A stretch of DNA of 64,000 nucleotides, from contig JASEVX010000010.1 in the NCBI GenBank assembly GCA_031761405.1, positions 27,208,047 through 27,272,046 of the forward strand, read 5' to 3'. The number at the start of each line of letters is the position of its first letter. Positions within the stretch are counted from its first letter, which is position 1. Position numbers and translations under genes: made by a program. Shown piece by piece: positions 1 to 10,145 of this stretch. Source of the stretch: Serripes groenlandicus. Lineage: Eukaryota; Mollusca; Bivalvia; Cardiida; Cardiidae. The notes beneath the pieces are model-generated. The model had not been told where the DNA came from. It was given only the letters and a program-made list of their open reading frames with translations, and did not search any database.

Positions 1-374
1 CAAGAAACATGACATTAACATTATTATTGTCTAGTCAATTACTTATAAATCCTTTTTGTTTGGCCAAAGTATGTTCTTTGATTTTTGTTTATAATTATCT
101 TGCGTTTTTTCGTAAATAGGTAGCACCTATAGATATATTATTTCTTCTATACTGCACACCACTGACTGATTCAACCAAAACAGTTTTTCCGTGCTTTTGT
201 CGTACAGTAGGTTGAAATGGACTTCTTTCACCTTTTGCCTGATATAGACAACTTTTGGGCTTGGCCACACAAAAACGGACCTTCAAGACTTTCCAAATTT
301 ATGGCAATGATGATGTATAGCAGTAGCATGCAAACTTATATTAAATAGCAAGTTTTAAGTTATAACCATGCGTC
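1..374. other. No gene seen
   Basis: AT-rich sequence. A 63-codon minus-strand ORF here has no recognisable domain, no splice-site support and no similarity I know, so it is not called. Nothing else is visible. Confidence 0.5.
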
Positions 375-508
375 AGAGGCTGTGCGCTCTTCGGTAGTGA
401 TGCAAGCTCTCAATCAAAGGGTTATGACTTCAAACCCAACCTCTGCCAACATTCTTTCAGACATTTGACAAAAGTGATTTTTGTCTGGCACCAATGGGCT
501 AAACTGAT
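375..508 (+). repeat. Degenerate tRNA-headed SINE, 5' part
   Basis: The tRNA-like head (ggtagtgatgcaagctctc, then a B-box-like ttcaaaccca) and the following body match the plus-strand SINE at 2764 in order: a 'gccaacattcttt' stretch, then '(g)caccaatgggctaa' about 70 bp later. The copy stops after the 'tgggctaa' motif, so its 3' half is missing. Substitutions throughout suggest an old insertion. Confidence 0.65.
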
Positions 509-529
509 TGTTGTTATTATATCAGGGTA

Positions 530-700
530 AATAGAAAAAAAATTGTGACAAAAGGAGACAATTTGCTCAAAAAGAGCCATCTTTCATTATAGATCTTAAG
601 AGCTAACATTTCTCCATTTGCTGCAATGTTTTCAACTTTATTCAGTAATCATACCTTCACTTCATCTATAGATATTTACCATATTGTTTGCCTATTTGTT
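530..700. repeat. Decayed TTAA-MITE remnant
   Basis: It contains the loop-proximal arms of the window's commonest MITE ('gtgacaaaaggagacaatt' and 'tttctccatttgctgcaatg'), but neither terminal CCCTTTCCC block is intact. It is identified only by comparison with the better copies at 996 and 13954. Confidence 0.5.
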
Positions 701-995
701 GCAATTTGTGACTTTTTTTTTATCACAGAGCTTTAGATAAGCAGAATTTTTCATGTTCTCAAAGTCTTATAAAACCTATTTCCACAAAACATAATCGGAA
801 CACAATCAATTTCTCATTTTGCCTCATCGTGTTTAACTCTATTCAATGTACATGTAGGGCATGAACTTTTATTATAAAAAGATCCATTTGAAAGACCATT
901 CTTTCATTACTAAAGGTTGTTCACCCACTATAATGATTTTTAACTATCTCTTTGATAAATAAACTGTTTACCTCAAACGATAATTTGACAGTTAA

Positions 996-1239
996 CCCAT
1001 TCCCACATCAAACATGTCTGCAGCAGACGACTTCGAAAACATCTAAGTAAAACTATGGAAAATCTCTCTAACTGAGATAAAACAATTATCGGTATTAAAA
1101 TATATGAAAAGAGTTGAAAACATTGCAGCAAAATGAGAAATTGCTAATTTATAATGTCAATGAGCAATTTCTCCTTTTACTGTAATGTTTTCAGAAGTTG
1201 TCTAAGAGGCTTCAGAAAGCATCTATATGTGGGGAAGGA
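996..1239. mobile_element. Palindromic MITE with TTAA borders (piggyBac-like), copy 1
   Basis: The element is flanked by TTAA at 992-995 and 1240-1243. The left end reads CCCATTCCCACAT and the right end ATATGTGGGGAAGGA, an imperfect inverted repeat. Internal arms carry 'tctgcagcagacgactt' and, after the loop, 'tttctccttttactgtaatg'. The TTAA target and CCC-starting ends are the known signature of piggyBac-type elements. No transposase is present, so this is a non-autonomous derivative. Confidence 0.75.
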
Positions 1240-1295
1240 TTAAATTGTTTGGCTATTTTGAAAAAAACTGTCACATTATATGTTCAATAGAAAGT

Positions 1296-1520
1296 ATATA
1301 AGTAAGTAAGTAAGTAAATATTCTATTAAAGTGACATGTGTATAACATATAATGAAAGATTTAACAAAGTTCGTTGAAAAAACACCCGGCCCCATGGGCC
1401 TATATGTCATTATATATAAAGGTAATGTCTGTGTACATATATTCATTCATTCTTATCAATGTGTGGTACAAGCAGTCTATATACATATATACATATATAC
1501 ATATATACATATCTATAATT
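1296..1520. repeat. Microsatellites (AAGT)n and (ATACAT)n
   Basis: A short 'aagtaagtaagtaagtaaat' run near 1300 and an alternating tatacata tract at about 1470-1515. The two overlapping plus-strand ORFs here (1352-1642, 1374-1604) read straight through the microsatellite and are not credible genes. Confidence 0.8.
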
Positions 1521-1551
1521 ATTTCGACGGTTTCGTGCGAGCATGGCGAAC

Positions 1552-1569
1552 CTGCATCTTGTACAAGAT
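1552..1569. repeat. 18 bp perfect palindrome
   Basis: GCATCTTGTACAAGATGC is its own reverse complement. No surrounding repeat explains it. Function unknown. Confidence 0.6.
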
Positions 1570-2238
1570 GCAGTTATTGCACCCTCGAACAGAGCCATCT
1601 ATAATTCTGATGATTTCGTCTTATTTTGAGGATTTTATTTGAACGGTAATCCGTAACTGTACCGACATAAGTCTAGATACAATTACTGGTCATCAGTGCT
1701 ACAGGCGCTCAATTATTTTATGTATTTACAAAAGCAAGCCGGCGTAATTGGTATAACCTAATCTTATGAGTAAAGTCATATAATATCAAATTTAAAAATC
1801 ATAAATGAACGGATCATGTTTATACAGGTATTTGTATCATTCACTACCTATCGCGTATGTTTTGAAATAAGTTTTAATGTTGCAACCGCTAATCACGCCC
1901 CTTCCTTGAAAGGAGACGTAGAACGGATGCAAAATAAAAATATATATGCAGCTGTGTCAACGAATTGAAAAGAATCTATGTCAAATGAGTAAATCTGCTC
2001 ATCCGTTGATGTTTTAGACCTAATCCATAATGCTGATATGTTTTGCAGTGGATGATTTTTTAAAACAATATGGCAAAATCAGAAATGAACACCTAATTTG
2101 TCCTGCTGGAGATTTAACGTAAGTGAGACAATGGTTAGAAAATGTGAGTCACAAGAATTAATAGGGTTTTACCCTTTTCAATACACAACGAAATCTGCAG
2201 CAGTGAATGGCCTTTAACAATATTTACTCTTAAATATG

Positions 2239-2244
2239 GAAACT
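2239..2244. repeat. Target-site duplication GAAACT, left copy
   Basis: GAAACT stands directly before the left TIR and again directly after the right TIR at 3904-3909, which fixes the edges of the fold-back element. Confidence 0.8.
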
Positions 2245-2763
2245 TACGGAGCCCCTAAAGTGACATTCAATATATTCTTTTAGTATGCAAATAAAACAGC
2301 TAATTTGCATATTAAAAAAAAGTATCGGATTTTTATTTCGTTTTTACGAAATAATAATTCGATACTTTTTGTTAATATGCAAATAAGCCAATTTATCTCG
2401 TATTAACGAAATAACCATTTCGTTTAAACGAAATACTTATTTCATGAAAACGAAATAAAAATTCGATACTTTTTTTTAATATGCAAATAAGCCCGCTTTA
2501 TTTCGTATTTACGAAATACTTATTTCGTTTAAACGAAATAATTATTATCGACACTTTTTTTTTAATATGCAAATTAGCCGTTTTATTTCGTATTTACGAA
2601 ATAATACTTACTATTCGACATTTCTTTTTAATATGTAAATAAGCCGTTTTATTTCTTATTTACGAAATAATAGTAAGTATTCAACACTTTTTTAATATAC
2701 AAATTTGCGCTGTTTTATTAGGTAAATTAATAAATTAAAATAAATATCTCGAGTCTACCATCA

Positions 2764-3367
2764 GCCGAGCACCGGTAGCTCAGTCGGTAAGGACGCGGGC
2801 TGTCAATCTAGGCGTTGTGAGTTCGAACCCAAGCTCGGCAAACATTCTTTACGATGTTGGATAAAAACCACTGCGACAAGCGTCATTCGTCTTTCACCAA
2901 TGGGCTAACAGTCGATGTAGAAAAGCTGCCAGTTGCGTGGAAAGTATGTTGTTGATTGATTGGGGTTTAACGCCGTTTTTAACAATTTTTCAGTTATATC
3001 ACGGCGGCCAGTTAACCTACTCATGCATTTCCTGGTTTTCTCACACCAGTACTCCACACAACAATCTTCCCAAGCAACTGGCTGCTTTTTCACATAGACT
3101 GAGCCCATTTGTGGAAGACGAATGACGCATGTCGCATTGACTTTTGTCAATCGTCGGTAAGAAAGGTGGCCGAGCCGAGATTCGAACTAACAAACCCCTG
3201 GATTGACAGCCCGCATCGCTACCGACTAAGCTACCGGGGCTCGGTAAAGTATGTTGTGTGGAGTATTAGTGTGAACAAACAGGAAACATATGGTTAGGTG
3301 AACTGGCTGCCGTGATATGACTGAAAAGTTGATTGTTGAAAACGGCGTTGAACCCCAATCAATCAAA
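2764..3367 (+). mobile_element. tRNA-derived SINE (host copy), split by a second SINE
   Basis: Starts at ccgagcaccggtagctcagt, a tRNA-like head that can pair CCGAGC with GCTCGG and shows GTC at the anticodon position (tRNA-Asp-like). The body runs to 2951, is interrupted by the minus-strand SINE at 2952-3245, and resumes at 3246 to end in a caatcaatcaaa tail. The flanking 7 bp repeat ACCATCA (2757-2763 and 3368-3374) is its target duplication. This is a SINE head, not a functional tRNA gene. Confidence 0.85.
2952..3245 (-). mobile_element. Full-length SINE nested in the SINE at 2764-3367
   Basis: On the minus strand it begins accgagccccggtagcttag and ends ccccaatcaatcaa, 294 bp long. An 11 bp direct repeat, AAAGTATGTTG, lies at 2941-2951 and 3246-3256. 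Removing the insert and one repeat restores an uninterrupted SINE body. The same family as its host is shown by the shared 'ccgtgatat' and 'aacggcgtt' blocks. The tRNA-like head lies at about 3165-3245. Confidence 0.88.
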
Positions 3368-3954
3368 ACCATCAAACAACCATGTGGAAACTCGGTAACA
3401 CGTGCACTTATAAAGTTTATGAAATGTCATGTGTTATGTTAAATACGAAATAAAACTACTAATTTGCTTATTAAAAATATTACCGAATTATTATTTCGTT
3501 TTAACGAAATAAAACAGCTAATTTGCAAATCAAACAAAAGTATCGAATTATTATTTCGTAAATACGAAATAAAACAGCTAATTTGCATATTAAAAACGTA
3601 TCGAATTATTATTTCGTTTTAGCGAAATAATTATTTCGTTTAAACGAAATATTTATTTCGTAAATACGAAATAAAACAGCAAATTTGCATATTAAAAAAA
3701 GAAAAAAGTATCGATTTTTTTTTCGTTTTAACGAAATAAGTATTTCGTTTAAACGAAATTATTATTTCGTTTATACGAGATAAATTGGCTTATTTGCATA
3801 AAAAAAAAGAAATAAAAATCCTATACTTTTTTTTAATATGCAAATTAGCTGTTTTATTTGCATACTAAAAGAATATATTGAATGTCACTTTAGGGGCTCC
3901 GTAGAAACTCACTATAAATAATAAATAAAAAATTCTAATAAAGTGGAAAATAAT

Positions 3955-4040
3955 GAACAATTTTCTCCTTTCGTCACAATGTTTTCAAAAGCTGTATGAT
4001 GCAGAGGCGGTAGATGGCGTCTGTTTGTGAAATCTCAGTT
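3955..4040. repeat. TTAA-MITE right-arm fragment
   Basis: Contains 'tttctcctttcgtcacaatg' followed by 'gttttcaaaagctgt' and 'atggcgtctg', which is the right arm of the MITE family. The left arm and terminus are absent. Confidence 0.5.
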
Positions 4041-4158
4041 GACAGATTGTTTACGCCATCTTTATGCCATCTTTCACCTTCCTTCAATTGTCAACTTTTT
4101 TTGAAATCAATAGAGTAACACAGTCGGAGGGGTTAGTAAACTGGGAGTGAACTCTTAA

Positions 4159-4342
4159 CCCTTTCCTACATACATGTACAACAAAACTGCAGCCAACTAC
4201 TTTGAAAATATCTAGGCAAAAGCAAATAAAATCTCTATAATTTATGAAGATAGAATAACTTAACAAAAGTTGAAAAGATTGTGGCAAAAGGAGAAATTGC
4301 CACAATGTTTTCAAAAGTTTATCTACCAGACATAGAAAAGTG
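4159..4342. mobile_element. TTAA-MITE, copy with short loop
   Basis: Flanked by TTAA at 4155-4158 and 4343-4346. The left end is CCCTTTCCTACATACATG. The central arm 'ttgtggcaaaaggagaaatt' runs straight into 'gccacaatgttttcaaaag', so the loop half of the palindrome is partly deleted. Confidence 0.72.
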
Positions 4343-4379
4343 TTAACTCAAAAACTTCTCTCTTACTACTAATTGATCA

Positions 4380-4455
4380 AACCCTATGTTGTGGATACTC
4401 AAATGAATTGTCTCTTTCATACGTATCTTTGGAGTACCCACAACACATGGTCTCA
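4380..4455. repeat. Small hairpin repeat, copy 1
   Basis: 'ctatgttgtggatactcaaa' on the left pairs imperfectly with 'ttggagtacccacaacacatg' on the right. The same hairpin in near-perfect form is at 42554-42630. The 69-codon ORF over it is not a gene. Confidence 0.6.
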
Positions 4456-4650
4456 AGGGGAAATAATTGGATTTCATGTCGTGAGAATTGTCTCGTATCT
4501 GATGCAAATTTTGATAGACAATTCAAATTCAAATTCAATTCAAATTTTGATAGACAATTTTAATTCAATTTCAATTTTCTGATAAGTGATTAAGCAGACT
4601 TATAATCCTCTGTCAGCAGATATTTTTTTTTAAATCTTAGTGTAAAAAGA

Positions 4651-4756
4651 ATTGATTGATTGATTGAGATTTAACGCCGTTTTTCAACAATTGTTCAGTC
4701 ATATCACGGCGACCAATTCATTTGCTCATGCGTTTCCTGGTTTTCCCACACAACAT
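4651..4756 (-). mobile_element. SINE 3' fragment
   Basis: In minus orientation this is the tail half of the SINE family at 2952: ttgattgattgattgagatt, then the aacgccg and tcatatcacggcg blocks, ending in tttcctggttttcccacac. The tRNA head is missing. Confidence 0.75.
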
Positions 4757-4856
4757 TTTTTTCTTTATTCTCAATGTTTTCAACTCTTTTACAAATCTGA
4801 ATAAGTATAAATTTATATACGATGGAATGAACTTATTAATTAACCCATTCACACAT

Positions 4857-5180
4857 ACAGCAAATCGTCCCTTTAGTGCAAGAGGGTTGTAACTCCCTTT
4901 TTCATTTTTTCACAGGAGAAGCAAACAACTATTCTATTTTAAAGTGAGAACATAACAAAGAATATCTTTTTGATATTTATTTTAAAAAATATCTTTCAGG
5001 AAGCTTTTTAACTTTCAAATTGCTAAATAATTTCATAAAAGTGAGTTTTTGTGGAATTTTCCAGTTTCAAACTTCTTGCATTCAAATGACGTCATTTTTT
5101 TATTATTTTGGATGTGCAAGAAGGTTGTGACTTACATAATATCATATCAACATTCAAAGAAAATCATAACTAATGTGTAT
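4857..5180 (+). repeat. Dispersed repeat with 'gcaagaaggttgt' motifs, copy 1
   Basis: Begins with a MITE-like 'cccattcacacatacagcaa' and 'tcgtccctttag', then gives 'gtgcaagagggttgtaact' and, about 260 bp later, 'gtgcaagaaggttgtgactt'. The same order occurs on the minus strand at 9430-9712. Class unknown. Confidence 0.5.
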
Positions 5181-5409
5181 AAATTTGCATTTATCAATTT
5201 TAATTAACTTTTGACACAACTGCACAAGAAAACTCTTGAAAACATTGTTGAAAAAGAACAGAATGGTGATCAATTTTTCTAGCAAGGTTTTCTTCTGTTT
5301 CAAAGTTAGTATGTCCTTTATTTTTCTTTATTGTATGTCTTTCTTCAAATATCTTTAATACTAAATATGTATTAAATTAGCCTATCAGGCAAATGGGTTA
5401 TTATTTTAA

Positions 5410-5587
5410 ACCTTTCCCACATACATCAAATATACAGCACATAACTTTGAAAATATTTAATTGAAATGCTCCTTAATTGAAATAACAATAATTATTGAAT
5501 GAAGGTGATAAAATTGCAGCAAAAGGAGTAATCAATTATTGGTCATGATGAACAATTTCTTCAGAAAACGTTTGTACGTGGTAAGGG
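5410..5587. mobile_element. TTAA-MITE, degenerate copy
   Basis: TTAA lies at 5406-5409 and 5588-5591. The left end is ACCTTTCCCACATACATC and the right end ACGTGGTAAGGG. The internal arms are recognisable but worn. Confidence 0.65.
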
Positions 5588-5873
5588 TTAATATTTTACC
5601 AATAATAGTTTAATCTACACTTTTTTGTTAAATTTAAATTAAAGTTAATAAACCTCATTCAAACTTTGTCCATAATATAATACAATGATATTGTAATTTA
5701 TACATTAACATACTATTTAGATTTCTCTAAAACTGGTTATTACCTTAGTAGCCTAATAATTAGGCAATATTGTTTAAAGGAACATGAGACTGTGACTACT
5801 ATTAATAGAATGACGGAGAAGTGATTCCTAAGTGTCACCCTCATCTTAGATACATACGTATAAAGTATCATTT

Positions 5874-7680
5874 CTACAATTTATAATGATGTGGGAGCAA
5901 AAGGTAAAATGGATGATGCATACCAGAGATGATATTTTTCCTACACATGGTAAGAAGATCAAAGCAATTTTCCCATGAAATTTTGATATAATCTTGGCTT
6001 AACATTTGTAAATTTATGTCACCAAAAATTTGAATATTACGCAAACGTAACTTTTGATAAAGATTTATTGAATTGCTTGGCCCCAAATACTCTGTGTTGA
6101 ACTCAAATTGATTAAGATCATTACAACTTACTTTGATATTTTGTATTGAGTTCAAGTACAACTTTATTCCATCAGTTTTGATATCAAAGTTTTGAATTTC
6201 AGTTGAAAGTTTTTTAAAGTAAAATAATCTTGTAAAGTCATCTCTTTTAACAAAATACAGGGCTTTTTTGGCCGAGCCATGCGGATAGTTGCTGCCCATT
6301 CTTAGATAGATTGGGTTTTTTATCTTTTGATGCACGTTCAATAGATAAATGTATAGAGTCGCCTTCGTTCTGGTTATGACCTTTTTCATGATATTTGTGA
6401 ATAATTGAATTAATGTTCAATGTTTGAATAGCATAGTTGAGCATAGTGACATACGTTTTTATGTTTGTTTTGGGCAGAGCAGTTATCACTGTAAAATATA
6501 AAATCTGTTTTACCTTTACCACTCAAAACATTTTAAAAAAGAATATACACATGATGCATTTTCATTTGGCCCCCAATACAATACTTGCAATACACTCATG
6601 CCAAATGTAACAATACCATTCCCTTGTCCCCCTTGTTCCCTTGTCCCCATGTCATAAACAGTAAAGTTATATGTATTTAGTCTACGTTTGTAATAAATTG
6701 ATGAAGCAAATGCATTTGGAGACAAAAGAACATGCTTTTGGCTTTATATTTATCATTGGCTTTGTGTAGCCTGGCCTGATCTTTATTAAATATATGTGTT
6801 TCGTAAACACTTCTTTATTGCTCCTTTTCCATATCAGATGAATTTCGAAAGCATGTGCACAGATCACACTGGTCTTTCAATGGTTTGTTAAAGGCCAAAT
6901 TAAACTCTGAAACAAAAATGTTTCGATAATATCCCTCTTTAACAGGTGTTACAGTTTGATTCAAGCATTTTTTCTTCATATAATCTATACATTTTTCTGA
7001 TATTAAGATCAGAAGGCAAATACTCTTTGTTGGATTTTTTCAGCAATAGTGGCTTTCTACTTTTTCAAATGAGTTACTATGCTTTTTTATGAATTATTTT
7101 TGTTGATATGTTACTTTGTTAGGCCTAGAACAATGTTTGCCACGACTATCACTAACATCCCCACACAGTCCTACATGTTTGTGTGCATTTCTTACCATCT
7201 TGTCAGAAATTGACAAAGTGTCAAGAAAAAAGGTTTCTCAAACTACGACAAGACCTTCTTTTTCTTTAGGTAAATACCATGAAATTGAATTTGTTCGTCT
7301 ACCTGGTGATTGGTTGACATTTTGCTTTCTAATTTGCATTTTTGTGTTTCTAATCAGAAAAGGTCTTTGCTTATCATGATAACCTAATCTCCAGTATATG
7401 TGAAACATGTTTGACCTTTCCTGGGATGTAGACTTTTCTTTGCACTTATATCTGCAGTTGTCACCACAACCAGATTTCATTTCTTTGGCTTTTCTAACAA
7501 TACCCAAGCCATCTACAAATTATTTTCCTTCATTTCTTCTTTGTTTGGCAATGTTTCTTTTCCACATGTTTGGTTCTCTTTTCCTTTTTCTAGATCTACT
7601 GACATTTTTCGAATCATCTTTTGAGTTCAATGTGGGAAAGCCATGTGATATATCATCTATGTTTATATTTAGATTGTTTC
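5874..7680 (-). pseudogene. Broken transposase-like gene, 'YSDNC/GHxQNE' family
   Basis: Reading the minus strand from about 7680, a basic start (RKRKREPNMWKRN) leads to a Cys-rich block CGDNCRYKCKEK, then IYWRLGYHDKQRPFL, ETFFLDTLSIS and SHYC. Further on come FNLAFNKPLKDQCDLCTCF, YYKRRLNTYNFTVYD, YSDNCSAQNK and HEKGHNQNEGDSIH. This order matches a long single-ORF family I know from many invertebrate genomes. Its invariant Asp/Asn/His motifs suggest a DDE-type transposase fold (inference). The gene is dead: in-frame stops occur at 7520-7522 and 7238-7240, another stop and a frameshift lie near 7094, there are further frame changes across 6.9-6.6 kb, and one lies in an A-rich tract near 6350. 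The C-terminus is read only in a shifted frame, ending at 5874. A C76-like ORF lies directly upstream on the same strand. Confidence 0.72.
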
Positions 7681-7713
7681 ATTCAAAGACATAGAGCTGT
7701 CTGTTTAGTTTGA

Positions 7714-8139
7714 TTATTCAAACAGAGGGGTTGCAGTGAACAAACGTTCACGTAATTGTATCAAGGGAATGTTTTCTTCACTGTCAGTGCTGTTTTCTAT
7801 ATCATTATCATCATTAAATGTAACATTTTCAAATTCAAACCCAATAGCATCATCTACATTTATTTTCTGAAGAAATGTGGTACTATCAGTTAAATTTACC
7901 ATAATTTCATCAAGATAACTTGAATCAATGGACACTTCAGATTCAGCATCTTCTGACATGAGCACACTTCTCACATCAGAAACCGAAGGAGAACTTATAT
8001 TCGTCAGGTTTTTATGAGCTGAGCACAATCTAATTAAAGCATTCCCTTCGCATTCTGATGCGAAGCCACAAACATCTGAATCTGAAGTGTCTGCATTAAT
8101 TTCTTGAGAAGCATTGACATAATTTACATTTGTTGACAA
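7714..8139 (-). pseudogene. Acidic linker ORF continuing the C76-like fragment
   Basis: An open frame of 141 codons, rich in Asp, Glu and Ser, with DSDVCGFASECEG and DDNDIENSTDSEEN stretches and no recognisable fold. It starts from a non-ATG codon immediately after the stop of the C76-like ORF, in a different frame. The upstream codons in its own frame read YFELAFIIL, which looks like the missing C-terminal beta strands of the C76-like domain. I infer that a one-base change in the A6 run just upstream (about 8169-8174) split one reading frame in two. It ends 34 bp before the basic start of the transposase-like region, so all three blocks may once have been one protein. Confidence 0.5.
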
Positions 8140-8141
8140 AA

Positions 8142-8540
8142 TTATAAATGCAAGTTCAAAATAGACATTTTTTGTGATCTAAGTGAAGCTGCTGCTAAAT
8201 GTCTTATGAATTGAGAAAGGTCTTGTTTCGTTCTATGAATTGACATACATAATAATCCTTCTGATGTGGCCATTCCACAGTCTGACCTACTGTGAGGATC
8301 AATAAGAAATAAACAATCTTTATCTTTGAAAATTCCACAAATATAATAAGGGACGCAATCTCCCATTGTAAATATATTATGTCCATGGTCATGTTGAAGG
8401 AGCTCATCTATTGCATGCTCTAAACTGTAAAAGGGTTCCTCCGTTTGTTTTCTAAATAAAGAGCATTGAAAAGTATAAACTACTCTAAGGCCAGCTACAT
8501 TAATTGTTGATTGTTGATTAGATATTGTTGTAGCAGACAC
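8142..8540 (-). pseudogene. Peptidase C76-like (deubiquitinase-type) fragment
   Basis: 132 codons with no ATG at the start; the frame opens with GTG after an upstream stop. Around residues 55-85 it reads IFTMGDCVPYYICGIFKDKD, then LFLIDPHSRSDCG, and later LSQFIRHLAAAS. The Asp-x-His in 'IDPHSR' with the preceding beta-strand pattern fits the C-terminal half of the C76/OTU-like cysteine peptidase fold. In metazoan genomes this fold is often found attached to Helitron or other transposon proteins. The catalytic-Cys part, expected further N-terminal, is not visible upstream, so it is either in a missing exon or lost. The ORF ends at a frameshift in an A-rich run. Non-functional as it stands. Confidence 0.55.
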
Positions 8541-9429
8541 CTTTTTATAATATCATTGAAAAAGGACATTTCTTCTTATAAATATGCTGCAAACCGATAT
8601 TAAAACAAATAGTGGAGAAAAAAGGAGAGAGTGGTCAGTTAAGTTATATCTGTGAGTAATGTTAACCATAATTAGACTGTACATAATGCAAGATTATCTT
8701 GGTCTGCAAATGTAGATTATGATGAGGTATAATAACTTGATATACAAAATCAATTTAAATTTTCATATAGTAGGATGGATAATTAAAATGTGTAAATTAT
8801 TATTAAAATGAGTAGCAAATAGTGTGAGAAAGGAAGAAATTACTCATTGATAATGGATATTTCTCTTTTCTCCACAATATTTTGGAAAGTTGTCTTAATT
8901 TCACATGGAGAACAGAAAAGCCTCTCTGAAAGCCATAGTGTGTGAATGGATGAGGACTGAAAGTCTTTACAGTGTTAATGCTTGACTTTTTTTTACAAAG
9001 CTCTATGTTGTAGGTTAAGTCATTTTTGATAAGTGAAGTTTTTTCTAATCTAGAAATAAAGTAGAGTTTTTCTGGAATAAATTAATGGTTTCATTTACCT
9101 GACAATGTAGCAATATAAACAAACATACCATTTATTAATTACAACAAAGCCTTCTTTGTAAGTAGAGGTTAGAAAAACTAATATTTATCGATTTCCTCTT
9201 TGTGAGAAATATTTGAATCAACTTTTTGTTTTCAAAAGATGAAATTAAGATTCTAATAAAAGGAATATGTATTGTACGTATAAAATAACAATTACCTGCT
9301 AGAATTTTCAGTTTGTCTTCAATCCCTCCTTTTCATGAATTTGAGTGCCAGTTTCACAACAGTTACTGTGAGAGATCTCAATTTTATTTTTGTAAATAAT
9401 CATATGTAAATAATACATTATTATTAATT
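8541..9429. other. No gene; faint MITE remnant
   Basis: Around 8825-8960 weak MITE arms are visible ('ggaagaaattactcattga' and 'tttctcttttctccacaata'). The rest is AT-rich sequence without a supportable feature. Confidence 0.4.
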
Positions 9430-9800
9430 ATGATGTCATAAATACTATTAATTAAACACTGAAATACAACCTTCTTGCACAAAAAAAATGTGTAAAAAGT
9501 GTTGAGTTACAACCTTCTTGCACCAAACAAATGTGCCATTTTGAGATACAACCTTTTTGCATTTAATCATTTGGAAGATTTAGAATTAGAATTTTAATTC
9601 CAATTTTTAATATGATGTGTGTATATGGATATTATATAATTTCCTGCTAAAAAGGGACTTTTGTGAGAAAAGTTAGTTACAACCTTTTTGCGCTAAAGGG
9701 ACGAAATCTGCAGCAGATGACTTTGAAAACATTTATTGAAAAATATGGAAACTGAATAAAAAGAAATTATTGAATAAAGTCACAAATTATTTTGTTTCAA
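9430..9800 (-). repeat. Dispersed repeat with 'gcaagaaggttgt' motifs, copy 2, joined to MITE arm
   Basis: Three 'tacaaccttcttgca' or 'tacaacctttttgc' blocks at about 9468, 9512 and 9550 and a fourth at about 9678 are the reverse complement of the motif at 4890 and 5120. At 9690-9712 it runs into 'gggacgaaatctgcagcag', the MITE left arm, as copy 1 does. Confidence 0.5.
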
Positions 9801-9954
9801 ACTTTGTAAGTTAGATTTACACCACTGTTAATATTTGTTCAGTTATATCATGACATTTCCTGGTAGTCAAGGTTTCTGTACTCGAATGTGATTTTATAGT
9901 TTGACTGTTTGCATCCAATACAATATGTAATGTTGAAAATATTAAGATCCAAGA

Positions 9955-10145
9955 TTCCTCAGGGTAAGTTACCAGTAATACATGTCCCTTTTATCATGTT
10001 AGTCAGAATGCTTACCCCACAATCCTAAGTGCCAAGGAGAGAAAACCTTTACTACCAAGTTTTAGGACATGACCCAGTCGGGGATCAAACTTACGACCTC
10101 TTGCGCTCGAGGCCAACTATTTTCCTCCACCGAAGCAGTAATATT
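9955..10145 (-). mobile_element. SINE of a second family, tRNA-like head
   Basis: On the minus strand the head starts near 10140 as tcggtggaggaaaatagttg, then gcctcgagcgcaagaggt and a B-box-like gtttgatcccc. The body continues through 'ttctctccttggcacttagg' to 'actggtaacttaccctgagg'. The head differs from the SINE at 2764, so this is a separate family. Confidence 0.6.

Larger units (their letters stand above)
2245..3903. mobile_element. Fold-back DNA transposon with long TIRs and 6 bp TSD
   Basis: The left end TACGGAGCCCCTAAAGTGAC and the right end (reverse complement, ending at 3903) match almost perfectly for about 90 bp. Both arms then continue as arrays of an 18 bp palindrome, ATTTCGTTTAAACGAAAT and its variants, separated by 'atatgcaaat' stretches (about 2300-2700 and 3430-3830). 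The arms are reverse complements of each other, so the 1,659 bp element would fold into one long hairpin. The loop holds a SINE nest and no transposase ORF, so the element is non-autonomous. GAAACT flanks both ends. The superfamily is not assigned. Short high-AT palindromic units inside long TIRs resemble Foldback-type elements. Confidence 0.85.

Noticed and set aside
1352..1642. 96- and 76-codon overlapping plus-strand ORFs
   Set aside because: They read through a tatacata microsatellite and have no domain or splice support.
2764..2840. Functional tRNA-Asp gene
   Set aside because: It folds partly like a tRNA with GTC at the anticodon, but it is followed by a SINE body and a target duplication, and a sister copy sits at 3165-3245 in the same context.
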